Below, one piece after another: positions 1 to 11,372 of a DNA stretch of 64,000 nucleotides. The DNA comes from Centropus unirufus (lineage: Eukaryota > Chordata > Aves > Cuculiformes > Centropidae). A program made the translations under genes and the position numbers. Under the pieces are notes generated by a model. It had not been told where the DNA came from and searched no databases. It saw only the letters and a program-made list of their open reading frames with translations. The DNA lies in contig VYZI01000492.1 of NCBI GenBank assembly GCA_013397695.1, positions 1-64,000 on the forward strand, in the 5' to 3' direction. Within the stretch, counting starts at the first letter, position 1, and every line of letters starts with the position of its first letter.

Positions 1-2052
1 CTGTGGTGCAGATGTAAACATCTGCCTTTGGTTGCAAATCAGCCAGATATAATGGAAAAGGAAAAATTAAACATGGGAAACTCCTGCTTCAGAGGCAGCC
101 ATGATTTGGGTCATAAAAGTTTCCAGTAGGGTGGAGGTCGGTGATCAGATCTGGTTCCTATCCTGTCCCACAGAACATGTGAACAATGGACAGAGAACAA
201 AAGCAGGAGATGACAGCAAATTAAATTAATATTTTTTTCCTCCTTAAAAAGTGCAGCCAATTCTTTGCTATAGGACCTGAACAAAACTGCACATTTTTTT
301 ATCTTCCATGTTTTTGACGTATTTGAGACTCAAAGATAGGCAGATGGGGAGCCTGGGTTTTGAGAAGGACGCAAATACACCTGCTCCAGGGGTGAACTGA
401 GGTCTGGAAGAAACTTTGTCTGAAGAGAAATTATCCTAAGCTGTTTCGTAGAAGTTTTTACTGGCTCTTGGCTTTCTTCTTCTGCAAAGCATTGACAGTA
501 GCCAGAGTCTGACCTTTGCTTGCCAATACAAACACGCACAAATATACATATATGGAAGCACCATATCTCCTTGCCCTTGGCTCATTCTTTGTACCTTCAT
601 TGCGGGACTGTTCCCAAAGAATCAGTTAATTGCCTTCTTCCCAGAGCAATGCTGGCAGCTGCCTTTGGACAAGGCTCATTGAAACAGGGCCAGGACAAAT
701 AGAAGTCAATCAGCACGCAAGGGAAAAGTGCCGCTTCACTAACCCAGGCGGGATGACTCCAGAAGAGACATTCATCTCAGTTTCCTGGCTCTCTAGGGGA
801 AAGATGAGCAATAGATGCTGGAAAGAGCTTGTACCACTGCATTTTGAAAATATGCTTTCTTTCATCATAGTACTGCCAAGCTGGGGAGTTCAAGGAGCAG
901 GAGATGGAGACAACGTCCTAAATTTGTAAGATGGGCGCTAAGCTCATTCTTTTGTAAATGATGATAAATCAGGGGTCTCTCTTATTTGCCCTCTGGTGTT
1001 GCGACTGAAAGCACAGCATGACCACCTCTGCCCTGAGCGCAGATCAGTTGGCGTGAGCAGAGCAGAAATCATTGCTGCAGAGAGAATTGGTGCTCAGTAA
1101 GGAGTTTGAACATATGCAGATATGATTTGTGCTTACTGCGGTCTACGAGTACCTCTTTTACCAGAGAACAAATGCTCTCAGTGAAAACCTACCACAGGAA
1201 CCATCATAAAGCTCTTGACTTTCCCCATTAGAACGTCCGGTTCAGCATGGGATGTGGTAGGAAAGGCTCTTCCAAACAGTAGTCTCTGAAATATGTTCTT
1301 CCTTTCACCTGTGCATGGCTGAAGACCAAAGCAATATCTGCCATGAGAGGACAGAAGCGGAGAAAGGTCTGAACCAGTGAATCAAGGAGGACAGCAGAGA
1401 TGGGAGCAGGATGCAAGGAAGCATGGCTTGTCAGAGTCTTGTTCTGACTCAAAAAGCCTGTGCTGTGAGTGAGGACAGAGCCAGGACACCAGCTGTATGG
1501 TGTGCCCCTGCTGCACTGGCAGCTAAACCAGCACACTGGCTGTCAGGACAAGGAGGCTTGCAGTGCAGTGTTTGTGCAAGACAACAAAAACCCACCAGCT
1601 GTCACCCTGAGCTTCATCTGCACTTGCAGTAGGAAACTCCTGCCATTCTCCTCTTCACATGCTCTGGAGGAAGCCCTGGAGTAGTTATAGACTTTCCCAC
1701 CTCTCAGAACCACTGGTAGAAGATGTATTGCTACTCTGCAAGGGGATAAGAGGCAGAGCTGTAAGAGCAACTGTCATACTTTTTGCATGGCAGAACAGAG
1801 ATGGCAAAGAGAGAAGTAAAGCAAAAACTTAGCAATATCTGCCTCTTAATCTCCTATGTATTACTCAAGACCTACACCCCATTAATAAATGTAGAAAGAA
1901 CGAGGAAACATAGTGTGAGCTCTGGGAACTCTGTTTGGCTTTTCAGTAATTGAAGTTTCATCAATTGGTTTGCATGAGCTATTTTTTTGAATAACAGCTA
2001 AAACTCTCATAAGAACATCCACGGAAGAATATTTAGATATGACATTTAAACT
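1..2052. other. Repeat-poor non-coding stretch
   Basis: No repeat or gene is recognised here. Open frames reach only about 100 residues (for example 1228-1536 minus) and several overlap on opposite strands, which is what chance gives. No protein family, signal peptide or splice-bounded exon stands out. Confidence 0.5.
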
Positions 2053-2490
2053 TAGAATCACCAGGTTGGAAAAGACCTTTGAGATTCTCGAGTCAAACCA
2101 TATCGGCCCTCTAGTAAACCATATCCCTAAGCACCTCGTCTACCTGTCTTTTAAATACATCCAAGGATGGTGACTCCACCACCTCCCTGGGCAGCTGTTC
2201 CAGTGTTTGATAACCCTTTCAGTGAAGAATTTTTTCCTAGTGACTAATCTGAACTTTCCCTGGTGCAGCTTGAGGCTATTTGCCCTCATCCTATCACCTA
2301 TCGCTTGGGTGAAGAGACCAGCACCGACCTCTCTACAACCTCCTTTCAGGCAGGTGTAGGCAGTGATAAGGTCCCCCCTCAGCCTCCTCTTCTCTAGGCT
2401 AAAGAACCCCAGTTCCCTCAGCAGGTCCTTGTATGATATGTTCTCCAGTCCCTTCACCAGCTTTGCTGCTCTTCTCTGGACACACTCAGT
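2053..2490 (-). mobile_element. CR1 LINE 3' fragment (family C)
   Basis: The plus strand opens with the reverse complement of a CR1 3' end (TAGAATCACCAGGTTGGAAAA) and continues through the end of ORF2. The minus-strand frame at 2140-2457 contains FFSLEKRRLRGDLI and KGGCREVGAGLF, typical of the ORF2 C-terminal region. The copy is 5'-truncated near 2490 in the part encoding 'TKLVKGLE'. The frame is readable but has no start and no catalytic domain, so it is a dead fragment. Confidence 0.93.
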
Positions 2491-3057
2491 CAGAGTGGAC
2501 TGTAACTCTTTTCAGTGTTAATGCTGTGTATATGCTGTTCTTGCAACAGACTTATTTACATGCCATGGGGATGTCCAGCTTGATATCCCAGCCTTTGTGT
2601 TTTTAGGCCCTAAGGAGATGGTTTCAAAAGTCGGAGGGAGGTGGTGGAGATGTAGAGAGCTGCACAAACAGGCAGAGTGACTACATGAAGACAGACTGCT
2701 TCACTCCTCCTTTCCTTTTCCAAAACCATCAGAGCATGCAGCTGTTGAGCATAAGAAATTTGATTTTGCTCTATTTCTATGAGGCATTTCAAGCTCAATG
2801 AGCCATATGGGCAGAGGGATAGAAATTAGGATTGTCCCACTGATTCTGACATGCTGACACCTGCCAGATGTGGATGTGGTCCAGTATAACCAAAATTACA
2901 GCTCTTTACACCCGATCTGAAATCCTCTTTCTCTTTTGCAAAAGCACAGTCCTCTTCAGGGAATATCTGGTGGAATTTAGCAGACAAACCAACACTTTTA
3001 CCTTTTCCTGAGAAGCCTGCAGAGTGATAAAAGGCTCCAACAAAACCAGTGATGGTC
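2491..3057. other. Non-coding spacer between CR1 fragments
   Basis: Nothing recognisable. Two short overlapping minus-strand frames at 2826-3211 share the sequence in different registers and run into the CR1 piece that follows, so they are not treated as genes. Confidence 0.5.
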
Positions 3058-3163
3058 CAGCAACTTGATGCAGTGGAAGATGCCCTGGCCCATCGGAGGG
3101 CAGTTGGAACTGGATGGCCTTTAAGGTCCCTTCCAACCCAAACCACTCTAGGATTCTGTGATT
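3058..3163 (+). mobile_element. CR1 LINE 3' tail (family A)
   Basis: Only the last 100 or so bases of CR1 remain: 'CAACTTGATGCAGTGGAAGA', 'GGAACTGGATGGCCTTTAAG', 'CCTTCCAACCCAAACCA' and a degraded octamer end (TCTAGGATTCTGTGATTT). It is a very short 5'-truncated insertion. Confidence 0.9.
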
Positions 3164-4383
3164 TGTAAAGCAGATTTCCCAGGGCTTGCGCTGTGGTTTC
3201 TCACTCACCACTGTTGGATTTTAATAAAAAGACAATGCACCTGGGAATGCCAAGATAACGCTGATTGGTTATGCACAGTGGATTCTGTGTCTGCTGAAGC
3301 AGTGAGAGTATCCAGCAAGGGGAAGAGGCATTTACATGTTCCTGGAGAAGACAGACTGATTGGGTGCAAAGGTTCCCAAAGTTACCCCTTCTCATTTTTT
3401 TTAAGGTTGGGTGAAGCAGAGTGAACTTGCAGAGAATCAAACTTGGCCTGTGGCTGCAGTGAGTGTGAACATAAGAACTAAATTAATGGTGTTGTGCAAC
3501 CACGGCCTTGTACTTTCTGGACTAGAGGAGTTGACGCAAGAACCTGGAGGGACACAGTGCAGACAGAACCTAACAGGTGGGGGAACAGCCTGGTTGTTTC
3601 ATTCCGAGCTGGCAAGCCCTGCTGAGGGCCAGCGTGCATGAGGGCAGAACCAAGCTAACATAGCTGTCTGGCAACCAGACCAGAGCAGGAAATTTCAAGC
3701 CATCCTCCTGGATTTTCAGGCTGTGTCTTGTCTCAGTTCCCTGCAGTGCACCCTGCCTACTGGTGCAGTTATGCTGCCAGAATTTGTCTAGTGCCAGTGC
3801 CTCCCCTCCTTCCTGCAGCTGAATGTGGAGGCCAAGCTTCGGGCACATCCATCCTCCTCAAGTAATCACTCTGCAGCTCTGCCATCATACTCTGAGAGAT
3901 AAACCCTCTTTCTTGCTCTCATTTTTCACAGCCAGGATTGCAGGCATGTCAGTCAGATGTTACTGGACTCAAGAATGAGGTTATCTCCTTGCCGTCTTGG
4001 ATGTAAGCATACCTGAAATTTCATCTTCTTTCTTTCTTTCTTTCATTTCTTTCTTCTCTCTTCTCACACAACCTAGGAGCCTTTTCTGCCCCTGCAGCCA
4101 GTGTCAGCAGCAGGCAGAGCCAAGAAGCATGAGGGCAGATGGTCTGCAGGATGCAGGGTTCTGCTCAAGGAGGGAGTCCACTTTCCAGGGAGAGGCACAA
4201 GACATGTTCCTGCCTTGCCTCCTGTCACACACTCAGTGGTACCCAAATGTGTTGCAAACAGGCTACGTCTCCAAACTATGTCTCCTGTCACAGTCTCAAA
4301 AGCTCTGATGAACAAGAATGGAAGTGGGCAGCATCTCTTTCCGACTAATGCCAGAAACCTAAAGTCCTGAATTAAGTTCAGCA
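3164..4383. other. Non-coding stretch with a TTTC tract
   Basis: No gene recognised. It holds the TTTC simple repeat listed separately. Several frames of 70-103 residues overlap on both strands (3997-4384) and resemble no family. Confidence 0.5.
4026..4066 (+). repeat. (TTTC)n microsatellite
   Basis: About five units of TTTC are followed by degenerate TTTCTTC/TCTC pyrimidine sequence. It is purely pyrimidine on this strand and may be length-polymorphic. Confidence 0.85.
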
Positions 4384-4859
4384 CAGTAAGGACATAGATC
4401 TATTAGAGTGAGTCCAGAGGAGGCCATGAGATGATCCAAGGGCTGGAGCACTTCCCATACAAGGATAGGTTGAGAGATTTGGGATTGTTCAGTCTGGAGA
4501 AGGGAAGGCTCTGTGGAGACCTTATAGCCTTCTAGTACTGAAAGGGGGCTACAGAAAAGCTGGGGAGGAGTTTTATATGAAGTCCAGAGAGGGGACCAGG
4601 GGGAACAGTTTTCAGCTGTAAGAAGGGAGATTTAGATAAGAAGTTAGGCAGAAATATTCTCCTGTGAGGGTGGTGAGGCTCTGGCACAGGTTGCCCAGAG
4701 AACTGGTGGCTGCCCCGTCCCTGGAGGTGTTCGAGGCCAGGTTGGCTGGGGCTTTGAGCAACCTGATGCAGTGAGAAGTGTACCTGTCTATAGCAGTGGG
4801 GTTGGAACTGCATGCTCCTTGAGGTCCCATCTGACGCAAGGCATTCTATGATTCTATGA
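4384..4859 (+). mobile_element. CR1 LINE 3' fragment (family A)
   Basis: This copy runs from the ORF2 C-terminal region ('GAGTCCAGAGGAGGCCATGA', 'GGGCTGGAGCACTTCCCATA') through 'GAAGGGAAGGCTCTGTGGAG' to the 3' tail ATTCTATGATTCTATGAA. It is 5'-truncated and carries several small indels, so no long sense frame survives. Minus-strand frames across it (4532-4882) are antisense shadows. Confidence 0.95.
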
Positions 4860-5861
4860 AATGTTTTTCTCAAGGCAGACAAAAGGCCTGTTTTTCACAG
4901 GGTGGCTCCTTACCATAGCAACCAGTGTAGTTCCCTTCCCTCCCCCTGCAGCACTGGTTTAAGAGCTCAGGGAGAAATCTCAGCTGAGTGTGCACATCAC
5001 TTTCCCCACAACTATATCAGCCATGCATGCAATCCTGAAAGTGACGTTAAGTGGGAATCCAATATGTCCCACAGAGCTGAAGTTCTAGATGACTTTGCTA
5101 ACGAAGCAGCTACTGTGCTGTCTAATATCTAGGGAAAGAGGGACTAGAAGAGGGGTTTTCAGCTCTGTATAATGATGGCAAACAGCTGGACTTTAACACA
5201 AAACGAGAGCCCACTATGTACAGTGTATACAAACAGGGGCAGTTTTGCAACAACACCTTCTTACTCTGGGAGAAGCAGAGACTGTGAAAATGAGTGGCTG
5301 AGCTTGGAAAAATCATGTTTGCCAGGCTGTGCAGGAGTTTACTTGCCATTCAAGAGACCATAATCTTCTAAGGAAAATTACTTGCTCTCATGCTGCAAAA
5401 ACACAATTTGATTTGTTTTTTAGAGAAAATGGTTCTTTTCTTCATTTCCAGTTACTGTCTAACAATTGCCAGACAAAGCAAACAGAAGGCAGAGAAATAG
5501 CTTCACTTTAGACAATCACGGCTACGGCAGCATTTCACTTTTGCAGAGGATGCTGCAGCCTTAAATGGCTCATTTTTCTACAAAAGCAGCCCCAAAGGAA
5601 CCCTTTCTCACCCTGGGGCTTTGCTTGCCTTTTCATCCTGTTCTTAGAAGGTTCAAGTTTGTTGATCCACCAGGACATTCAGCTTCTGCACATAGAGAAA
5701 CATAACAGCCTGGATGCCTGCTTATTTTGTAAGGTTTGCTTTATATGTGTAGACAATCCCTTTCCCCCTCACAAAATCTGCAGAGTGATTGCCTCTCACA
5801 GAGGCACCTCTTGCACCTGTCTTGGCACTACTTGTTTCCTTGCACCAATCTCCTACATTCC
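4860..5861. other. Non-coding spacer
   Basis: Nothing recognisable. Short frames (60-76 residues) on both strands resemble no family. It ends where the largest CR1 copy begins. Confidence 0.5.
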
Positions 5862-7599
5862 CAGAGTAAAAGGAGGATCAGGGAGAACCTCCAGTCCTTA
5901 TTGGATGAAAAAGGAACAATTGTCACAAGGGATGAAGACAAGGCTGAGGTACTTAATGCCTTCTTTGCCTCAGTCTTTAATAGTAAGGTCAGATGTACCC
6001 TGGGTGCTCAGCCTCATGAGCCAGAGAATGGGGAAGGAGGGCAGAACAAATCTCCCATGATCCACGAGGAGATCTTTGGAGACTTGCTTGGTCAATAAAC
6101 ATTCACAGGTCTATGAGGCCACATGGGATTCACCTGAGGGTATTAAGGAAACTGGTGGAAGAGCTCACCAAACCCCTTTCAACCATCTACCAACAGTCCT
6201 GGCTGACTGGGGAGGTTCCACTTCACTGGAGGCTGGCTGATGTTACTCCCATTTACAAGAAGGGTAAGAGAGAGGATCCAGGGAACTACAGGCCTGTCAG
6301 CCTGACCTCAGTGCCTGGGAAGGCCATGGAACCGGTTATCTTGAGTGCTATCCCACAACACACATAAGACAACCAGGTGATCAGGCCCAGTCAACATGAG
6401 CTCATGAAAGGCAGATCCTGCCAAACTAACCTGATCTCCTTCTATGACAGTGACCTGCTTATTGGATGAGGGAAAGGCTGTGGATGTGGTCTACCTGGAC
6501 TTCAATAAAGCATTAGACACAGTTTCTCACAGCATTCTGCTCAAGAAACTGGCTGCCACTGGCCTGGGCAGGTACACACTCTCCTGGGTGGAAAATTGGC
6601 TGGATGGTCAGGCCCAAATTGTTGTGGTTCATGGAGCTAGCTGGAGGCCGGTCACAAGTGATGTTCTCCAGGGCTCAGTGCTGGGTCCAGTCCTGTTCAA
6701 TGACCTGGACGAAGAGATTGAATGTACCCTTGGCAAGTTCACAAGTTTGTTCATGAGACTAAGCTGGGAGTAGGTGTGGATCTTCTTGAGGGTAGGGAGG
6801 CTCTTCAAAGGGATCTGGACAAGCTGGACTGATGGGCTGAGACCAATGGGATGAGGTTCAACAAAGCCAAATGCCGGGTCCTGCACTTGGGATGCAACAA
6901 CCCTGTGCAGCTCTACAGGCTTGGGAAGGGTGGCTGGAAAGCTGCCTGGAGGAGAAGAACCTGAGAGTGTTGGTTGATAGCCAAATGAGCGTGACCCAGC
7001 AGTATGCCCAGGTGGCCATGAAGGCCAACAGTATCTGGGCCTGTATCAGAAACAGCGTGGCCAGCAGGTTCAGGGAGGTGATTCTGTCCTTGTACTCGGC
7101 ACTGGTGAGGCTGCACCTTGAATCTTGTGTTCAGTTCTGGCCCCCTCACTCCAAGAAGGACATTGAGGTCCTGGAGTGTGTCCAGAGAAGGGCAACAAAG
7201 CTGGTGAAGGGGCTGGAGAACAAGTCTGATGAGGAGTGGTTGAAGGAACTGGGGTTGTTTAGCCTGGAGAAGAGAAGGCTGAGGGGAGACCTTATTGCTG
7301 CCTACAACTGCCGGAAAGGAGGTTTTAGAGAGGTCTCTTCTCCCAAGTGAGAGGCAATAGGCCAAGGGGGAATGGCCTCAAGCTGTGCCGGGGAGATTCA
7401 GGTTGGACATTAGGAAAAAAATTTTTACTGAAAGTGTCATTGGGTGCTGGAACAGGCTGCCCAGGGAGGTGGTGGAGTCACCATCCCTGGATGTATTTAA
7501 AAGATGGGCCAATGAGGTGCTTAGGGTGCAGTAGACAGGTACAGTTGGACTTGGTGATGTTAGAGGTCTCTTCCAACCTAGAGATTCTATGATTATATG
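5862..7599 (+). mobile_element. CR1 LINE, largest copy (family C), 5'-truncated
   Basis: About 1.74 kb of CR1 starts just upstream of the reverse-transcriptase domain of ORF2 and runs to the 3' tail (AGATTCTATGATTATATGG). The endonuclease half of ORF2 and all of ORF1 are missing, as is usual for 5'-truncated CR1. Another CR1 copy in the same orientation follows after about 65 AT-rich bases. See the ORF2 pseudogene entry for coding detail. Confidence 0.95.
5868..7480 (+). pseudogene. CR1 ORF2 reverse-transcriptase remnant
   Basis: The intact protein would be the LINE reverse transcriptase that copies CR1 RNA at a nicked target. Readable pieces occur in different frames: 'RENLQSLLDEKGTIVT' and 'FFASVFNSK' (ends at 6098); PIYKKGK at 6248-6268 and NYRPVSL at 6284-6304; the motif A region VVYLDFNKALDT with the catalytic Asp codon at 6498-6500; QGSVLGPVLFN near 6669-6700 (motif B); then 'ACIRNSVASRFREVILSLYSALVRLHLES' and 'LFSLEKRRLRGDLIAAYN' up to 7345. 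The frame changes at about 6100, 6370-6440, 6770-6870 and 7340-7400, with stops between pieces. Where the F-A/T-D-D motif C should lie (6738-6768) the sequence reads F-T-S-L-F and shifts frame, so the active site is lost. It is not functional. Confidence 0.9.
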
Positions 7600-7664
7600 G
7601 TTGTCTTGTTCCTTTTTTGTTTATTTTTTCTTTAATAATAATCATAATAATAATATTTAAAATT
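7600..7664. repeat. AT-rich low-complexity spacer
   Basis: Runs of T followed by a degenerate AATAAT array (AATAATAATCATAATAATAAT) separate two same-strand CR1 copies. It may be where the second CR1 inserted next to the tail of the first. Confidence 0.6.
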
Positions 7665-8009
7665 AGGAAAGCAGGGGAGGATCTCTTTATTTNAAGCAGG
7701 GGAGGATCTCTTTATTTGGGAGTGCAGGGATAGGATGAGGGGTAACCATTATAAGCTGAAAGAGGAGAGATATAAATTAAATATTATGAAGATTTTTTCT
7801 CCTGTGAAGGTGGTAAGGCACTGGAACAGGTTGTCCAGAGTTGTGGATGCCACCTTGGTGGTGTTCAAGGCCAGGCTGGATGAGACTTTGAGTAACCCGA
7901 TGCTGTGGAAGATGTTCCTGCCCATAGCAGGGGTAGGGGGCGTGTGGTGGAACTAGATGATCTTTAAGGTCTCTTCCAACTCAAACCATCCTGTGATTCA
8001 GCGATTCTA
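7665..8009 (+). mobile_element. CR1 LINE 3' fragment (family A)
   Basis: Starts in the CR1 region 'AAAGCAGGGGAGGATCTC' and continues with 'GGGATAGGATGAGG', 'AAGGCCAGGCTGGATGAGAC' and 'CTTCCAACTCAAACCATC' to a degraded tail (GTGATTCAGCGATTCTAG). The start of the copy is duplicated around a single N (7669-7717), so the true sequence here is one unit shorter if the duplication is an assembly fault. Confidence 0.92.
7669..7717 (+). repeat. 24-bp exact direct duplication flanking one N
   Basis: The 24 bases at 7669-7692 are repeated exactly at 7694-7717 with a single N between. In the CR1 consensus this segment occurs once. The pattern is what unmerged contig ends joined by a placeholder N produce. 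Confidence 0.9.
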
Positions 8010-8578
8010 GAGGCCTCTCTGAGACCTAGATTTCAGGTTCTGGTGATTTATGACGGTCAAAACCACGCAGGCTGTTATAACTCTGCCACACCTCTGGCAA
8101 CACCATCAAATATCCACAATAGACTCAAGAGGAGCTAACTGCCCACAGAGATGTAATTCACTTAGTGAAGCATCATTTCTTCCCTGGATACCAGGAGAAG
8201 ACAACCTTAGTGATGGTGATGAAGTGATGAAGTGATGAAGTGATGGTGCAGTTGAGGACAACAAGAGATTCACAGGCCCAGATCCTGCTATCAAAATAGT
8301 GACTGTGATTAGTAGCTATCATGGGTGACAAACACAGTCAGCAGGGAGGGAAGTGACAACAGGGTGAGCCTGGGAAGGCCACTGGCTAGCTCACTCAGAA
8401 CCACCTGCGGTGACTTTGGATAAGAGCAGGTTTCACTGCTGAGGTGAAACGTATTTGTAGCTCCTAGTCTACATGATTGAAGTTCTCTTCTCTTCTCTGT
8501 ATCCATAATTTAATCTGACTTGCTTAACCCAACCTATACAATTTATTTTGCATGAGTGTAAAGAAAGCTGGCTCAGAG
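8010..8578. other. Non-coding spacer with an 8-bp tandem repeat
   Basis: Nothing gene-like. It contains the GTGATGAA tandem repeat listed separately. Confidence 0.5.
8216..8245 (+). repeat. (GTGATGAA) tandem repeat, about 3.75 copies
   Basis: Three perfect GTGATGAA units (8216-8239) are followed by GTGATG. The flanks GTGATG and GTGCAG look like decayed units. Confidence 0.9.
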
Positions 8579-8741
8579 AAGACTCCAGGTGAGGTCTCAC
8601 AAGAGTGGAGTAGAGGGGAAGAATCCTCTCCCACACCCTACAGGTCATGCTGCTTTGGATGCAGCCCAGGACATGGTTGGCTTTCTGGGCTGCAAGTGCC
8701 CATTTTCAGCACATGTTGAATTCCTCATCCACTCACCAACC
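8579..8741 (-). mobile_element. CR1 LINE internal ORF2 fragment
   Basis: The plus strand reads as reverse-complement CR1 from the reverse-transcriptase C-terminal part: 'ACTCCAGGTGAGGTCTCACA', 'GATGCAGCCCAGGACATGGT', 'TTGGCTTTCTGGGCTGCAAG'. Both the 3' tail and the 5' part are absent, so this is an isolated internal piece, left by deletion or too diverged at its ends to see. Confidence 0.88.
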
Positions 8742-9874
8742 ATCTTTGAGCAAGGTGCACATTACAGAGAAACATTTAAAATCACCGTAGTTTGTGTCGT
8801 CCCTGGCCTCATCAGCCAGAGTGATGGGAACACTTCAGGAAAGGGAATGCTTGAGGCTTCATTGAAACACTAGCCTAAAAGCCCTATAGTTTTGGACCTT
8901 AATAACTTCTGCTCACCTGGGTCTCTCCAACAGTTCTAGGGTGGTAAACTCCAGGCTTCTCACCTGTATTCATATTGAAGATTATTTCCCCGCCTTGGGA
9001 AGTGAAAGGAAGAAAATGAAACATGGAAAGAGAGTAAGGAAATTTCTCTGCTGGTGCCTCTTTGAGATGCTCCAGAAGAAAACAGTTATCTGACACCAAT
9101 TAACTCTAGCAGAGGCTCTACTGACTTTAAGCGGAACATCAAATCTCATTGAGATAGAAATAACTCTTTTATTCCTGCCTCACTTCTCAACACTTTATAA
9201 AATTCTGGGCCTGGACTCCTGCCAGGTCTTTTCAGAAATAATGAAATGATTATTCTTAGCTCCAAGATAGGAAGCCTTCCCGCTGCAAGAAAATCAAACT
9301 GTGCCCTGCTTTTATTACAATTTTATCCCTCGTTTTCATTAACAACTATTTCCTGGTCTAGACTGACAAATATGTTTATGATTGTACAGTTCATTGAAAT
9401 CTTTTTCACCTTGTGTTTCTTTTTCTTTATTCTAAAGGGCTGAAAATTGGTAGACGATGAGGAAAAAATGGCTTGAAGGCAAGCCAAGGAAGAGCAAAGG
9501 GATGAGGTGAGTACAGTGGAGAAGGAGAGATCCACCAGAGGACTCCTAGGAAAAGGTAAAGAAGCAGCTGATTTATCACCACCTGGTGAGAAGACAGATG
9601 GAAGACACTCTTGGAAGCTTTTGGAGGAGCATCCTGTGGATTACAAATGAAGTAGAGGGAGACAGGGAACCTGTGCAGAAAGGGAAGGTAACAGAAGCTG
9701 ACAGGGATTCCTGGAGCAAAACTCTGCCATAGTTTTGGAGCTAGAACTTTTCCCCTCCAAGCTTGAAAAGTAAATTCATCAGTTCCACCATACTTTGTAA
9801 ACTCTTCTTGGCTCTGCCATATTAATCATATCAGAAGCAAAACAAGTCAGATATGAAGAACATAGCAACCTTTA
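8742..9874. other. Non-coding spacer
   Basis: No gene or repeat recognised. The best open frames are 65-70 residues and overlap antisense (9246-9535). Confidence 0.5.
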
Positions 9875-10245
9875 GCAGCCTTCCACTACTTATAGGGGAC
9901 TACAGGAAAGCTGGAATGAGGCTCTTTGTCAGGGAATGCAAGAACAGGATGAGGGATAATCATTTTAAGCTGAAAAAGGGGAGATTGGGAGGAGCCATTA
10001 GGAAGAAATATTTTCCTATGAGGGTGGTGAGGCACTGGCACAGGCTGCCCAGAGAAGCGATGGGTGGTCCGTCCCTGGAGATGTTCAAGGCCAGGTTGGA
10101 TGGAGCTGGGAGAAACCTGATCCATTGGGAGGTGCCCATGGCCACAGCTGGGGGATGGAACTGGAGATGATTTTTAAGGTCCCTTCTGACCCACACCATT
10201 CTATGGTTCTATGACTCTATGATCCTATGATTCGATGATTCGATG
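9875..10245 (+). mobile_element. CR1 LINE 3' fragment (family A) with a long octamer tail
   Basis: CR1 from 'GGGGACTACAGGAAAGCTGG' through 'AGGGTGGTGAGGCACTGGCA' to the tail. The sense frame at 9853-10170 reads FKLKKGRLGGAIRKKYFPMRVVRHWHRLPREA, the ORF2 C-terminus. The 3' end carries six octamer units at 10198-10245. Confidence 0.95.
10198..10245 (+). repeat. CR1 terminal octamer array, six units
   Basis: The successive units are ATTCTATG, GTTCTATG, ACTCTATG, ATCCTATG, ATTCGATG and ATTCGATG. CR1 elements end in such tandem octamers instead of poly(A). Confidence 0.93.
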
Positions 10246-11261
10246 AAAATTGCCCCCTTGGTGTATTGAAATGAAATGTTCTCAGTATCATTCCTTGGAT
10301 GCACCCTTCTTTTATTTATAAAAAATGAGAAAAATTATGGTGCAAAGTAAAGCATCTGTTCCCCATTGCTTCAGTGTTTCACTAAATTTAGAGAAACATT
10401 TTTGGATTTTTTGGAAATATTAAGACTACTCTGGTTAAGGAAGAGTCTGAATACTCTCCATATGTTGGGTGTATGCAACAGTAAATATTAAGCCTTTGGT
10501 TATATGTCTCGCCTTGGAAATCCCCCTCTAACCTGAGGCTGTGCCTAAACGCAAAAATTCTGTGATGGGGCTTTGGGAGCTGGTAGTGTCCTGGATGCAA
10601 TGCAGTAAATGTAGCTTCAAAATGGTATTGGATGAATGGTGAGAAGGAAAGTCCCCTGAAGGTAGCCTAGCTCAAAGCTGATACTTCTAGCTCTGGAGGG
10701 TAGGAGGGATTTGTGAGAAGTATTGCTGCATATTTGTAGTATTTTTATACTTTCCCTGAGTCATCTGTATTCCCAGTGCCAGAGATACTTGATCAGATGC
10801 ATTTTTGGTCTAATTGTGAGGTCACTCTTTCCATTCTTGTTTTAAGGCTTTATGAAAACAGAGAAAACAGGTTCCCCATAGTTTTTAATAGCTGGGGAGG
10901 TGGGGAATAACAAGTCATCCAGGCATGGTGTCTACTATTAGTTTTCTACATGCATATGGTGCCCTGCCTTGAGCATCTTTCAAGTGAAGGCATTAAGCCA
11001 ATTTATGGGGTGAGTAAGACTGGTGAGAATATGAGAATAGTGCAATTGCAGTTAATTAAATGTGCTGAAGTGAAGTAATGAGTATGAATTTCCAACACCC
11101 ACGTAAGCACACCAAGGATGAAATGAAGAGGGAGAAATCCTGTAGGTCTTCTGTGTGATATGAAGCTTTGAGAGGTGTCATTAAGACACATTGACTACTG
11201 TGCCTTTTCAGGCAGAATGGGTTTAATATGTAACACAACCAAGTGAAGCACTGAATAATTT
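10246..11261. other. AT-leaning non-coding stretch
   Basis: Nothing recognisable. Frames do not exceed about 70 residues. Confidence 0.5.
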
Positions 11262-11372
11262 AGACTGGAAGGGACTTCTGTTTTCTCCTGGCTCAAACCA
11301 AGGCCAGGAGAAGCTGGCTGCTCAAGGCTGTATCTGGTTAAATTTTGAGTATTTTCAAGGAGGGACTTTTCT
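11262..11372 (-). mobile_element. Probable old, diverged CR1 3' fragment
   Basis: The order of short matches (TTTAGACTGGAAGGGACTTC, CTCAAACCAAGGCCAGGAGA, GGCTGCTCAAGGCTGTATC, TTTGAGTATTTTCAAGGAGG) follows the antisense 3' region of an older CR1 type. The divergence is much higher than for the other copies. A repeat-library alignment would decide. Confidence 0.5.

Noticed and set aside
5862..8009. Two adjacent plus-strand CR1 copies considered as one element with an insertion.
   Set aside because: Each has its own 3' tail and they belong to different 3' families, so they are two insertions.
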